From positions 1 through 18,119 of the forward strand of contig JBBQRS010000096.1 of the NCBI GenBank assembly GCA_038214535.1: DNA of 18,119 nt, read 5' to 3'. The stretch comes from JBBQRS01 sp038214535. Its GTDB lineage: Bacteria; Chloroflexota; Anaerolineae; CG2-30-64-16. The notes beneath the pieces are model-generated. The model had not been told where the DNA came from, did no database searches, and was given only the letters and a program-made list of their open reading frames with translations. The position numbers and the translations under genes are program-made. Below are positions 6,479 through 13,862 of this stretch, in pieces (the first letter of the stretch is position 1; the number at the start of each line of letters is the position of its first letter).

Positions 6479-8314
6479 ATGCGCCGAAACCATATCATCG
6501 GGTTGCTCCTCTTGCTGGTGTTCGCCGGGCTGCTCTACGCGTTCACCCTGGACGATGGTCTGCGCCCCGGCGAGCTGGAGGGCGGCGACCTCATCACCCA
6601 TCAGTACGCGCAGGTGTTGGGCCGGCCAAGCAACGCGCCCGGCTACCCGCTGTACACGATGGGCGGCTGGTTGTGGTTCCATGCCGGACGCGCCCTGCCG
6701 GGGCCGGACGCGAACCCGATCCCGCTTCTCTCCAGTTACTCCATGCTGTGGGCGCTGATCGCGCTGGCGCTACTCTATCTACTGCTGATCGAGGTCGGCG
6801 CGCCGTGGCCGGTGGCGCTGCCTACCGGCGTGTTCTACGCCGTCACCTACTTCTTCTGGTATTACGCCGTCACCACCGAGCAATACACCTCGTCGGTGGC
6901 GTGGACGCTGGCCGTGGTCTATCTCGCCTTCCTATGGCAGCGCACGCGGCGTGATGGCTATCTGCTCGGCCTGGCGCTGCTGACCGGCGTCGGCCTCGCG
7001 CATCAACTGACGGTGTTGTTGATCGTTCCGCCGTTGCTCTGGTTTGTGCTAGGGCTGGAGCCGGGGCTGTTGCGCCGTCCGAAACTGATCGCGCGATCCG
7101 CGGGGCTGGTTGCCCTGCCTCTGCTCAGCTACGCCTTCGTTTATCTGAGCGGGGCGCGCCACCCGGAATGGCGCGGCCTGGGCGAGTGGGCGAGCACGTG
7201 GGCATGGTTCTGGAGCTTCGTCTCAACGGCGCAGGGGCGGGGAGAATTGACGTGGTCGCTGCGCCCGTTCGTGACCATCGAATTCCCCGCGCTGATCTGG
7301 CGTGAGATGACCTGGCCCGGGTTGATCGGTGGGTTGGTCGGGCTGGCGCTGCTCGACAGGCGGCGGGCGATCTTCCTCTACGCGACGCTTGCGCTCTATC
7401 TGCTCTTCGCCTGGGTAGATCGGCTCGGCAACTGGTATCAGGTGATCATGCCGTGCTACGCGCTGTTGGCGCTGGGGATGGGCCGGCTGGCGACGTGGGC
7501 CTTCTCTCAAGCGCGGGGGCGGGGCGGGCAGGCGTTGGTTCTGGCCGCGATGACCGCGCTGGTCCTCTATCGCGGCGTCACGTCTTATCCGCTGGCCGAT
7601 TCCAGCAGCCGCGCGGGCGACACCGGGTTGATTCCCGGCTGGGCGATCCTGGCCGATCACCCGCCGGAGGGTACGGCGGTGCTGGGCACGCTGCCGGAGA
7701 GCCTGGCGCTCGACTATCTGACGCGCATCTGGGGTGTGCAGCCCGACCTGCGCGTCGTCACCGCGCCCGAAGCACAGACGGTGTTGGCGGCGGGGTCGCC
7801 GCTGCTGGCCGCCACGGAGGCCGCCTTGCCCCTCGTCCCTGCGGAGGTCAGCTCCGAAGCGCGCTTCTCGGCATTGGGGCGCACGTCGGCGGGCGTTAGC
7901 GCCGCTCCGCAAACACGCCCATTGTGGGATCTCCAGGTCGGGCAAGCGTTAGACTGGACGCATGATTTCGGCGCGGAGTTGGGCCTGAGCGGGGCGCGAC
8001 GCGCTCAGAACGCGGCAACCGGCGAGACCGTCCTGCTGCTGGAGTGGGAGGCCCTACACCCGACGCAGGACTGGTCAGTATCCGTCCGCCTGACGCAGGG
8101 CGGCGCGGAGATCGCCCAGGTGGACAGCCTGGCCCCGGTGATGGGCGCGTATCCCACGTCACGTTGGACGCCAGGCGAGATCGTCGGGGATGCCTACGCG
8201 TTCCCCGCGGAAGCCGCCGCCGGGGCCGACGGCGCGCGGGTCATCTTGTATCGCCAATCGGGAGATGGGACGTTCGAGAATCTGGATGTGGCCGACTTTG
8301 CGCTCAGCCGGTAG
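6479..8314 (+). CDS. DUF2723-type polytopic membrane protein (GT-C-like glycosyltransferase)
   Basis: 611 residues. After one N-terminal membrane helix (about 7-23), the loop with D25-D26 and GELEGGDL (31-38) leads into GRPSNAPGYPLYTMGG (48-63), the hallmark of DUF2723 proteins, related to dolichol-phosphate-mannose-type GT-C transferases. The acidic residues in this loop are the likely catalytic region. About ten further hydrophobic segments follow to around residue 385. The C-terminal 200 residues or so are soluble, presumably extracytoplasmic. Family knowledge: DUF2723/TMEM260-like proteins transfer sugars from lipid carriers to proteins; the bacterial substrates are unproven. An upstream in-frame ATG at 6359 is rejected because that extension is encoded by the palindromic repeat and precedes the promoter. 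The gene stands alone, ending at a palindromic terminator. Confidence 0.82.
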   Translation: MRRNHIIGLLLLLVFAGLLYAFTLDDGLRPGELEGGDLITHQYAQVLGRPSNAPGYPLYTMGGWLWFHAGRALPGPDANPIPLLSSYSMLWALIALALLYLLLIEVGAPWPVALPTGVFYAVTYFFWYYAVTTEQYTSSVAWTLAVVYLAFLWQRTRRDGYLLGLALLTGVGLAHQLTVLLIVPPLLWFVLGLEPGLLRRPKLIARSAGLVALPLLSYAFVYLSGARHPEWRGLGEWASTWAWFWSFVSTAQGRGELTWSLRPFVTIEFPALIWREMTWPGLIGGLVGLALLDRRRAIFLYATLALYLLFAWVDRLGNWYQVIMPCYALLALGMGRLATWAFSQARGRGGQALVLAAMTALVLYRGVTSYPLADSSSRAGDTGLIPGWAILADHPPEGTAVLGTLPESLALDYLTRIWGVQPDLRVVTAPEAQTVLAAGSPLLAATEAALPLVPAEVSSEARFSALGRTSAGVSAAPQTRPLWDLQVGQALDWTHDFGAELGLSGARRAQNAATGETVLLLEWEALHPTQDWSVSVRLTQGGAEIAQVDSLAPVMGAYPTSRWTPGEIVGDAYAFPAEAAAGADGARVILYRQSGDGTFENLDVADFALSR

Positions 8315-8358
8315 TTTAGCCCCTTGTGGGCGTCGCGCGACGCCCACAAGGGGCTAAA
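8315..8358. terminator. Perfect 44-bp palindrome, likely terminator after the DUF2723 gene
   Basis: Two 22-nt arms are exactly complementary with no spacer; an RNA hairpin would open a few central bases as loop. It begins with TTTAGCCCC directly after the TAG stop at 8312-8314 and ends with GGGGCTAAA. No strong U-tract follows on the plus strand. It lies between convergent genes and can stop transcription of the plus gene. Confidence 0.7.
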
Positions 8359-8370
8359 GTGGACGACAAC

Positions 8371-8404
8371 AAAAGCCCCGCCGAGATGTGATTCCCGGTG
8401 GGGC
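8371..8404 (-). terminator. Rho-independent terminator of rplI
   Basis: On the minus strand GCCCC-A-CCG pairs with CGG-C-GGGGC across a loop of about 12 nt, followed by TTTTGTTG (8367-8374). It starts about 30 nt after the rplI stop codon. Confidence 0.75.
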
Positions 8405-8433
8405 AAGGTAACGCGGATAGGATGGGAGAACGC

Positions 8434-8889
8434 CTATTCCTCCGCGGCGCGCTCGACCTTGACCTGAACGACGGCATTCACGCCGGAACCCAGCTTGATC
8501 TGCACATCATGCTCACCCAGGCTCTTGATGGCGTGCTCCAGTGCGATGTGCTTGCGGTCAATTTCGAAGCCTGCAACGCGGCTCAACTGCTCGGCGATCT
8601 CGGGGCTGGTCACCGAACCGTATAGCTTATCGTCTTCGCCGGCGCGCACCTGGAAAGTGATGACCTTGCCGTCCAGTTTGGCGGCCTGCGCCTTCGCCTC
8701 AGTGAGCCTCCGGTCTTGCCGCCGCGTGACAGCATCCTGCAGATCCTTGGACTGGCGCGCTGCGCCTTCAGTGGCCGCGGTCGCAAGGTTTCGGGGGATC
8801 AGGAAATTTTTGGCGTAGCCGCCCGGCACATCTTTGATATCGCCGGCCAGGCCTAGGCCTTCTACATCTCGCAATAGTAAAACTTGCAT
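8434..8889 (-). CDS. rplI: 50S ribosomal protein L9
   Basis: 151 residues, close to the usual 147-150. The N-terminal domain carries the family signature: VLLLRDVEGLGLAGD, then VPGGYAKNFLIPRNLA (21-36), which contacts 23S rRNA. A long charged linking helix (about 42-75) is followed by the C-terminal domain with KLYGSVTSPEIAEQL at about 88-102 and the conserved GEHDVQIKL near the end. The ATG at 8889 has GAAGGAG about 11 nt upstream. It stands alone here, without rpsF, ssb or rpsR, which often accompany it, and has its own promoter and terminator. It is a useful vertical marker for assigning this contig to a taxon. Confidence 0.95.
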   Translation of the reverse strand: MQVLLLRDVEGLGLAGDIKDVPGGYAKNFLIPRNLATAATEGAARQSKDLQDAVTRRQDRRLTEAKAQAAKLDGKVITFQVRAGEDDKLYGSVTSPEIAEQLSRVAGFEIDRKHIALEHAIKSLGEHDVQIKLGSGVNAVVQVKVERAAEE

Positions 8890-8935
8890 TTCTCGACCGT
8901 CTCCTTCGCACTTACAGCAAAATTATGAGATTCGT

Positions 8936-8963
8936 ATCATACAACAGAACGAGTCGCTCGCAA
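8936..8963 (-). promoter_or_regulatory. Probable promoter of rplI
   Basis: TTGCGA (8958-8963), a 16-bp spacer and TATGAT (8936-8941) on the minus strand, giving a leader of about 40 nt that contains the GAAGGAG ribosome site. Confidence 0.45.
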
Positions 8964-8974
8964 AACGACGGGCA

Positions 8975-9013
8975 GGCCCTTTGTAGTTGGATTTTGACAC
9001 GGGGCAAAGGGCC
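8975..9013. promoter_or_regulatory. Inverted repeat around the transketolase promoter, candidate operator
   Basis: GGCCCTTTG (8975-8983) and its exact complement CAAAGGGCC (9005-9013) are 21 nt apart, centre to centre 30 bp, about three helical turns. The pair brackets the -35 hexamer and covers most of the spacer, upstream of the predicted transcript start, so it suits protein binding to DNA rather than an RNA fold. No regulator gene is in the window. Confidence 0.5.
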
Positions 9014-9022
9014 GATTAGGAT
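8994..9022 (+). promoter_or_regulatory. Sigma-70-type promoter of the transketolase-glycosidase operon
   Basis: TTGACA (8994-8999), a 17-bp spacer and TAGGAT (9017-9022). The predicted start near 9029 leaves a leader of about 58 nt before the ATG at 9088, with GGTGAGG next to it. Confidence 0.7.
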
Positions 9023-9087
9023 TGCGCTGTAGAGCAATGGTCAGTCATGTTTCAGAACGGTCGGGCAACTTGTATGGTGAGGCACTA

Positions 9088-9942
9088 ATGGACATCCGCA
9101 CACTTGAGTTGAAGTCAATTCATTATCGCAAGCAAATCCTGCGGGTGATCACGCAGGCGCGCGCCGGCCACACGGGCAGCGATTTTTCCTGCATTGACAT
9201 CCTGAATGTCTTGTACAACGCGGCTCTGAACGTGGGTCCTGACACTGTGACCGACCCGGACCGTGACCGGTACGTTCAGAGCAAGGGGCATGCGGTGGAG
9301 GCGCTTTACGTGGTGCTGGCCGATCGGGGATTTTTCCCGGCCGATGTGCTGTCCGGCCTGACCCGGTTCGGATCGGACCTGATCGGTCATCCTTCCCGGA
9401 AAGTCCCCGGCATCGAGCACAACACCGGTGCCCTGGGGCATGGCCTGCCGGTCGCCGTCGGGATGGCGTTGGCGGCGAAGAAGGATGGCCGACTGTATCG
9501 CGTTTTCACGCTGTTAGGTGATGGCGAACTCGCCGAAGGCTCGGTCTGGGAGGCCTCGCTAAGCGCCGCCCATTATAGACTCGATAACCTCGTCGTGATT
9601 GTGGATCGCAATACACTTCAGATCACCGGGCGGACGGAGGAAGTCATGGCGCTGGAGCCACTGCGCGATAAGTTCAGCGCTTTTGGATATGCCGTCCGCG
9701 AAGTAGATGGGCACAGCATTGCAGGCCTCGCGGAGACCTTCGCCGATCTGCCCCTCAGCCCCGGATCGCCGAATCTCATCCTGGCGCGCACGGTCAAGGG
9801 CCGCGGGGTGAGCTTCATGGAGGATCGGTCCGGCTGGCATCATCATGTGCCCGATGAAGCGGAGTATGCGGCGGCCATCCGCGAGCTGGATCTCGCCGAG
9901 CAAGTGTGGCGCGAGCGCGACGGAGTCCTGAGCCGTGAGTAG
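9088..9942 (+). CDS. Transketolase, N-terminal (thiamine diphosphate-binding) subunit
   Basis: 284 residues: the pyrophosphate-binding half of a split transketolase. Landmarks: H28 in AGHTGSDFS, KGHAVEALY with H68, GALGHGLPVAVGMALA (115-130), the ThDP/Mg motif GDGELAEGSVWEA (144-156) ending with N175 in VIVDRN, and TVKGRGVSFME (235-245). I start at ATG 9088 because GGTGAGG sits just upstream and similarity begins there; in-frame ATGs further up (9022, 9037) coincide with the -10 box or lack a ribosome site. Transketolases move two-carbon ketol units between sugar phosphates. The gene overlaps its partner by 8 bp, so the two form one enzyme. The downstream sugar hydrolase and the convergent kinase and isomerase suggest a dedicated catabolic enzyme rather than the housekeeping copy. 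Confidence 0.92.
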   Translation: MDIRTLELKSIHYRKQILRVITQARAGHTGSDFSCIDILNVLYNAALNVGPDTVTDPDRDRYVQSKGHAVEALYVVLADRGFFPADVLSGLTRFGSDLIGHPSRKVPGIEHNTGALGHGLPVAVGMALAAKKDGRLYRVFTLLGDGELAEGSVWEASLSAAHYRLDNLVVIVDRNTLQITGRTEEVMALEPLRDKFSAFGYAVREVDGHSIAGLAETFADLPLSPGSPNLILARTVKGRGVSFMEDRSGWHHHVPDEAEYAAAIRELDLAEQVWRERDGVLSRE

Positions 9943-10882
9943 GCCCAATCAGGATGTGTTCGCCGAAACGCTCTTGACATTGGCGCGTGAGAACCGCGAT
10001 ATCCTGGTGGTCGCCAGCGACTCGCGCGGCTCCGGCAAGCTCGCGCCGTTCGCCGACGCGTTGCCGGATCAATTGGTCGAGGTCGGGATCGCCGAGCAGA
10101 ATCTGGTCGGCGTTGCCGCCGGCTTGGCTTCGGCGGGCAAGATCGTGTTCGCCGTCTCGCCTGCGTGCTTTCTCACGGCGCGCGCCTTCGAACAGATCAA
10201 GAACGACGTGGCCTACTCCGACCACCCCGTCAAGCTGGTGGGCATCAGCGCCGGGGTGAGCTATGGCCCACTCGGTTCTACGCATCACTCGCTGCATGAT
10301 TTCGCCGCGCTCACTGCCATCCACAACATCACCGTGGTTGCCCCGGCAGATAACTACGAAACGACGGCGGCTGTCAGGGCGGCCATTGCGTGGCCGCGTC
10401 CACTCTACCTGCGCCTCGGCAAGAAGCCCATGCCTGACTTGCACGTCTCGGAGACGCCTTTCGAGATCGGGCGGGCCATCATCCTGAGCCGGGGAAGCGA
10501 TGTGACCTTCATCGCGACGGGAGAGATGGTCGCTGAGGCCGCCGCCGCGGTCCAACTGCTGGCGGCGCAAGGGGTCTCTTGCGGCGTGATCAGCATGCAC
10601 ACCGTCAAGCCGTTGGATCACGCCGCCGTCCTGGAAGCCGCCGCACACACAGCAGCTATTGTCACGGTAGAGGAGCACAGCGTCTACGGCGGCCTGGGGA
10701 GCCAGTGCGCCGCGCTCTTGATGCAGGCGGGCAGCCGCGTGCGATTCCGGGTCATGGGCATTCCGGATGAGCATATCGTGACCGGCGCACAGACTGAGGT
10801 CTTTCGCTATTACGGCCTGGACGCGATCGGTCTCGCCGCCGCTGCCGGGCAACTGATGGAGGAGCAAAACAATACACCATGA
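9935..10882 (+). CDS. Transketolase, C-terminal (pyrimidine-binding) subunit
   Basis: 315 residues, GTG start at 9935 inside the end of the first subunit gene. It carries the pyrimidine-domain motif EVGIAEQNLVGVAAG (49-63), where E54 should activate the ThDP aminopyrimidine. A substrate-facing stretch, SYGPLGSTHHSLHDFA (109-124), takes the place of the GxDGxxHQ of ordinary transketolases. The C-terminal domain (about 185-315) has VEEHSVYGGLGS. The sequence also recalls the C-terminal half of DXS-like enzymes, but the split and the matching N-subunit fit transketolase. The altered STHHS loop hints at a non-standard donor or acceptor. Its stop overlaps the ATG of the glycosidase gene (ATGA). 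Confidence 0.9.
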   Translation: MSRPNQDVFAETLLTLARENRDILVVASDSRGSGKLAPFADALPDQLVEVGIAEQNLVGVAAGLASAGKIVFAVSPACFLTARAFEQIKNDVAYSDHPVKLVGISAGVSYGPLGSTHHSLHDFAALTAIHNITVVAPADNYETTAAVRAAIAWPRPLYLRLGKKPMPDLHVSETPFEIGRAIILSRGSDVTFIATGEMVAEAAAAVQLLAAQGVSCGVISMHTVKPLDHAAVLEAAAHTAAIVTVEEHSVYGGLGSQCAALLMQAGSRVRFRVMGIPDEHIVTGAQTEVFRYYGLDAIGLAAAAGQLMEEQNNTP

Positions 10883-12360
10883 CCAGCAAGTTGCCACGGA
10901 TTTCGCAGTATGATCCCTTTGAACTCAGCCTGACCGGCCCCACCGAGGGCAATCCATTTACGGATGTCACCGTGGGCGCGCGTTTCGACCTGAACGACCG
11001 TGTGCATGACGTGACCGGCTTCTACGATGGCGACGGCATGTATCGGATTCGCTTCATGCCCGATGCGCCAGGCGTGTTGCGCTACCGGACGGTCAGCAAT
11101 CGCCCCGAGCTGGATGCGCAGCAGGGCGAGCGGGTGGTCGTTCCGGCGCGGCCGGGGAGCCACGGCCCGGTGCGGGTGTGGAACACATTCCATTTTCGTT
11201 ACGATGATGGGACGCCCTACATCCAGATTGGCACCACGTGCTATGCCTGGGTGCATCAAGGGGCTGACCTGGAGGCGCAAACTCTGGATACGCTGGCAAC
11301 GGCGCCGTTCAACAAGTTGCGTATGTGCGTCTTTCCCAAGCATTACCGCTTCAATCACAATGAACCGCAGCTCTATCCCTATCCGCGTCGTGCAGATGGC
11401 GGGTGGGATTTCACCCGGTTTGATCCGGCGTTCTTCCAGCACTTCGAACAACGCGTAGATCAGATGCGCGCCCTGGGCATCCAGGCCGATATCATCCTGT
11501 TCCACCCATATGACCGGTGGGGTTTCGCCGATATGGGTGAGGAAGCCGACCGGTTGTATCTCCGCTACATCGTGGCCCGCCTTGCGGCCTACAGCAATGT
11601 GTGGTGGTCGCTGGCGAACGAATACAACCTGATGCGCACCAAGCCGCCGGAGGCCTGGGATCGCTACTTCGAGCTGGTGCAACAGGCCGATCCGCACGAT
11701 CATCTGCGTTCGATTCACAACTGGCAGCAGCTTGATGTCCACGATTGGGAGATGTTCTACGATCACTCCCGGCCGTGGGTGACGCACTGTTCGATACAGC
11801 ACGCGTATCTCGATCTGGTCAGCGCGTGGCGCGCGCAATATGGCAAGCCGGTGGTGGTGGATGAGTGTTACTACGAAGGCGATCTCCCCGATGGGTGGGG
11901 CAACATCACCGCCGAAGAGATGGTGCGCCGCTTCTGGGAGGGGACCTTCCGCGGCGGTTATGTGGGCCACGGCGAAACTTACCTCGATCCCGACGAGGTG
12001 ATCTGGTGGTCGCATGGCGGCGCGCTGCGTGGGCAGAGCGCAGAACAGCTTGCTTTTCTGCGTCGCGTGCTGGAGTCGCTGCCCCCCGGCGGCCTCGATC
12101 CGCAGCCGAGGATCAGTGACACGCATCTTCCCTCGGTGGGGCAGGCCGGCAAGTTCTACCTGATCTATTTCGGCTGGCGGCAGCCCGCCGAAGTCACGTT
12201 GACGATGCCCGACGACCGGGAATATAAAGTTGACATCATAGACACATGGGGCATGAGCCGGGAGCCGCTCGCGGGGCGTTTCCGGGGTACGCGAACCGTC
12301 TCGCTGCCGGGCCGGCCCTACATGGCCCTGCTCGCCCGCGCGGCGGAGCTTCGCTCGTAG
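10879..12360 (+). CDS. Glycoside hydrolase, DUF5060-DUF4038 architecture (apiosidase GH140-like fold), cytoplasmic
   Basis: 493 residues in three parts: an N-terminal beta-sandwich of DUF5060 type (about 8-90, with GxFYDGDGMYRIRFMPDAPGxLRY), a DUF4038-type TIM barrel (about 100-395), and a C-terminal beta domain (about 410-490, DUF5605-like) ending near the stop. In the barrel, FNKLRMCVFP marks an early strand, WWSLANEYNLM gives N247-E248 (acid/base), and VVVDECYYEG gives E329 (nucleophile). No signal peptide or lipobox is present, so it should act inside the cell on imported small glycosides. Family knowledge: GH140 (DUF4038) contains the apiosidase of rhamnogalacturonan-II breakdown, but the wider DUF4038 group has other activities. 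It is coupled to the transketolase genes. Its TAG stop lies inside a palindrome. Confidence 0.8.
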   Translation: MTSKLPRISQYDPFELSLTGPTEGNPFTDVTVGARFDLNDRVHDVTGFYDGDGMYRIRFMPDAPGVLRYRTVSNRPELDAQQGERVVVPARPGSHGPVRVWNTFHFRYDDGTPYIQIGTTCYAWVHQGADLEAQTLDTLATAPFNKLRMCVFPKHYRFNHNEPQLYPYPRRADGGWDFTRFDPAFFQHFEQRVDQMRALGIQADIILFHPYDRWGFADMGEEADRLYLRYIVARLAAYSNVWWSLANEYNLMRTKPPEAWDRYFELVQQADPHDHLRSIHNWQQLDVHDWEMFYDHSRPWVTHCSIQHAYLDLVSAWRAQYGKPVVVDECYYEGDLPDGWGNITAEEMVRRFWEGTFRGGYVGHGETYLDPDEVIWWSHGGALRGQSAEQLAFLRRVLESLPPGGLDPQPRISDTHLPSVGQAGKFYLIYFGWRQPAEVTLTMPDDREYKVDIIDTWGMSREPLAGRFRGTRTVSLPGRPYMALLARAAELRS

Positions 12361-12400
12361 TGCGCAGTTTTCTGCGCAGGGGACTGCGCACTACGAGCGA
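12351..12400. repeat. Palindromic element with 18-bp perfect arms, shared convergent terminator
   Basis: Arms 12351-12368 and 12383-12400 are exact complements around a 14-nt loop that itself contains the palindrome CTGCGCAG. The word TGCGCA occurs three times. It holds the stop codon of the plus-strand glycosidase and ends 11 nt from the stop of the minus-strand isomerase, so it probably stops both. The CGTAGTG...CACTACG frame and nested internal palindrome match the design of the element at 6366-6434. Confidence 0.75.
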
Positions 12401-12410
12401 CCGGCGCGAT

Positions 12411-13829
12411 CTACTCGACCGGGCCGTTGTGATGATACACGTCCCAGCCGAGGTAGTTCTCGAACGCTTCGGCCAGGATTGGGGCGCAATGCGAGGCGCT
12501 GATCGCCGTGTGATGCTCGTAGCCGTTACGGCAGATATAGCGCATGAGCTTCTGTAGTCCCGGCACTTCCACCACGGCGCGCGCTCCGAAGGTGTTCAGC
12601 GGATCATCTGTGAAACGTCCTTCGCCGACGTAGGTCGTGATCGCGCCCGCCTGATCGTCTGTGCTGATTCGGGCGTAGGTCAATGGCCCGGCGGGCACGC
12701 GCCCCGAGATGGCCCCGCGCGTGTTCTCCACGCCCAGGGTATTCGACAGCACGTGCGCGTATTCCATCTGTGCATCCGGTAGGAAACTTTTTGCCCAGTT
12801 GCCGCAGTGGAAGAGCACGCACTTGTCGGGGTCGCCGGCGTAGCTGTTGTTCCAATCCACCAGGGCGCTGGGCGTGCGCGACGCCAATTGCAACGCATAC
12901 ATCGAAGCGACGCCCGTCACATCCACTTCGCAGGCGCTGGGCATCAAGCGGTCGCTCATCATGCTCATCAGCGTGCAGACGTTGACGCCGTAGTTTAGCT
13001 GCACCGAGGTCCAGCATTGCAGCGCCGTGGCGACCAGATCGTTGGCGGCCATCCAATCGTCAATTACGATTGCCATGCGGGCCATCCGCGCCAGCGATGG
13101 ATGCGGCGTCTCGCCGGTCGGCACGTAGCCCCGAATTTCCTCGATCCGCTCGCGCACGCGCGGATCATCATCTTTGAGCCGGTCCGCGCGCCCGATCACT
13201 TCGGAGAGGTCCAGCGTGTTCACGGAAATGCCGTCGCCTTGCAGCAGCTTCTCGCTATAGCGCACCGTGTTGAAGGCATTCGGCCGCGCGCCGATCGCGC
13301 CCAGCCGCGCCGTCCGCAATCCCCCCACTGTCCGGCAAACCCCGAGGAACCAGGATAGATCGGACTGGAACGCGTCGCTCTGCGGGCCGACGGTGTGGTC
13401 CGTTGTCAACGAGAAGGGCAGGTGATACTGGCGCAGGTTGTTGCAAACCGATATCTTGCCGCAAAAGGAGTCGCGTCGCGAGGCCAGGTCGAAGCGATCC
13501 AGATCATCAGGGTACGCTTGCACGAGGATCGGCTTCTGCAAGCCCGAGAGCTTGATGGCTTCCGCGATGCCCTTCTCGTCGCCGAAATTAGGTAATGACA
13601 CCAGGATGCCGTCCATCTCGTCGCTATGAAGCTTGAACAGCTCGGCGCACTTCTTCGCATCGTCCCAGGTTTCCACGGCCCCCCGCTTGGTCGCTTCCTC
13701 ATCCAGGATCACGGCGCGCACGGCGTTACGGGCGAACAGATCCAGCAGGTCCTGGCGCGCCTGCGTCACGAGAGCGTCGGGGAAAAAGTCGCGATTGCCG
13801 ATGATCACACCGAGGGTCATCTCGTCCAT
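12411..13829 (-). CDS. L-fucose/L-arabinose isomerase-superfamily protein
   Basis: 472 residues, shorter than E. coli FucI (about 590) and near the size of the compact FucI/AraA-like group. These Mn-dependent enzymes interconvert aldoses and ketoses in the cytoplasm. Candidate metal ligands by motif: E301 in ACEVDVTG, D325 in LVDWNNSY, and H440 in YEHHTAISASH near the C-terminus. The N-terminal half has an alternating alpha/beta pattern (LGVIIGNRDFFP, GILVSLPNFGDE, PILVQAYPDD) typical of the substrate-binding domains. The ATG at 13829 has AAGGAG 7 nt upstream; the kinase gene ends 33 nt before it, so the two form an operon. The natural substrate is unclear: fucose, arabinose, sulfoquinovose and others are used by relatives. 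The context suggests it feeds the kinase. Confidence 0.83.
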   Translation of the reverse strand: MDEMTLGVIIGNRDFFPDALVTQARQDLLDLFARNAVRAVILDEEATKRGAVETWDDAKKCAELFKLHSDEMDGILVSLPNFGDEKGIAEAIKLSGLQKPILVQAYPDDLDRFDLASRRDSFCGKISVCNNLRQYHLPFSLTTDHTVGPQSDAFQSDLSWFLGVCRTVGGLRTARLGAIGARPNAFNTVRYSEKLLQGDGISVNTLDLSEVIGRADRLKDDDPRVRERIEEIRGYVPTGETPHPSLARMARMAIVIDDWMAANDLVATALQCWTSVQLNYGVNVCTLMSMMSDRLMPSACEVDVTGVASMYALQLASRTPSALVDWNNSYAGDPDKCVLFHCGNWAKSFLPDAQMEYAHVLSNTLGVENTRGAISGRVPAGPLTYARISTDDQAGAITTYVGEGRFTDDPLNTFGARAVVEVPGLQKLMRYICRNGYEHHTAISASHCAPILAEAFENYLGWDVYHHNGPVE

Positions 13830-13862
13830 GAATCTTCTCCTTGCGTCATGTGGTGGTGCATC

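Noticed and set aside
9022..9087. Longer start for the transketolase N-subunit
   Set aside because: ATG 9022 coincides with the end of the -10 box; the family sequence and ribosome site begin at 9088.
9815..12126. Two long minus-strand frames opposite the transketolase and glycosidase genes
   Set aside because: They have no start-site signals or family motifs, while the plus-strand genes are motif-complete and tightly overlapping.
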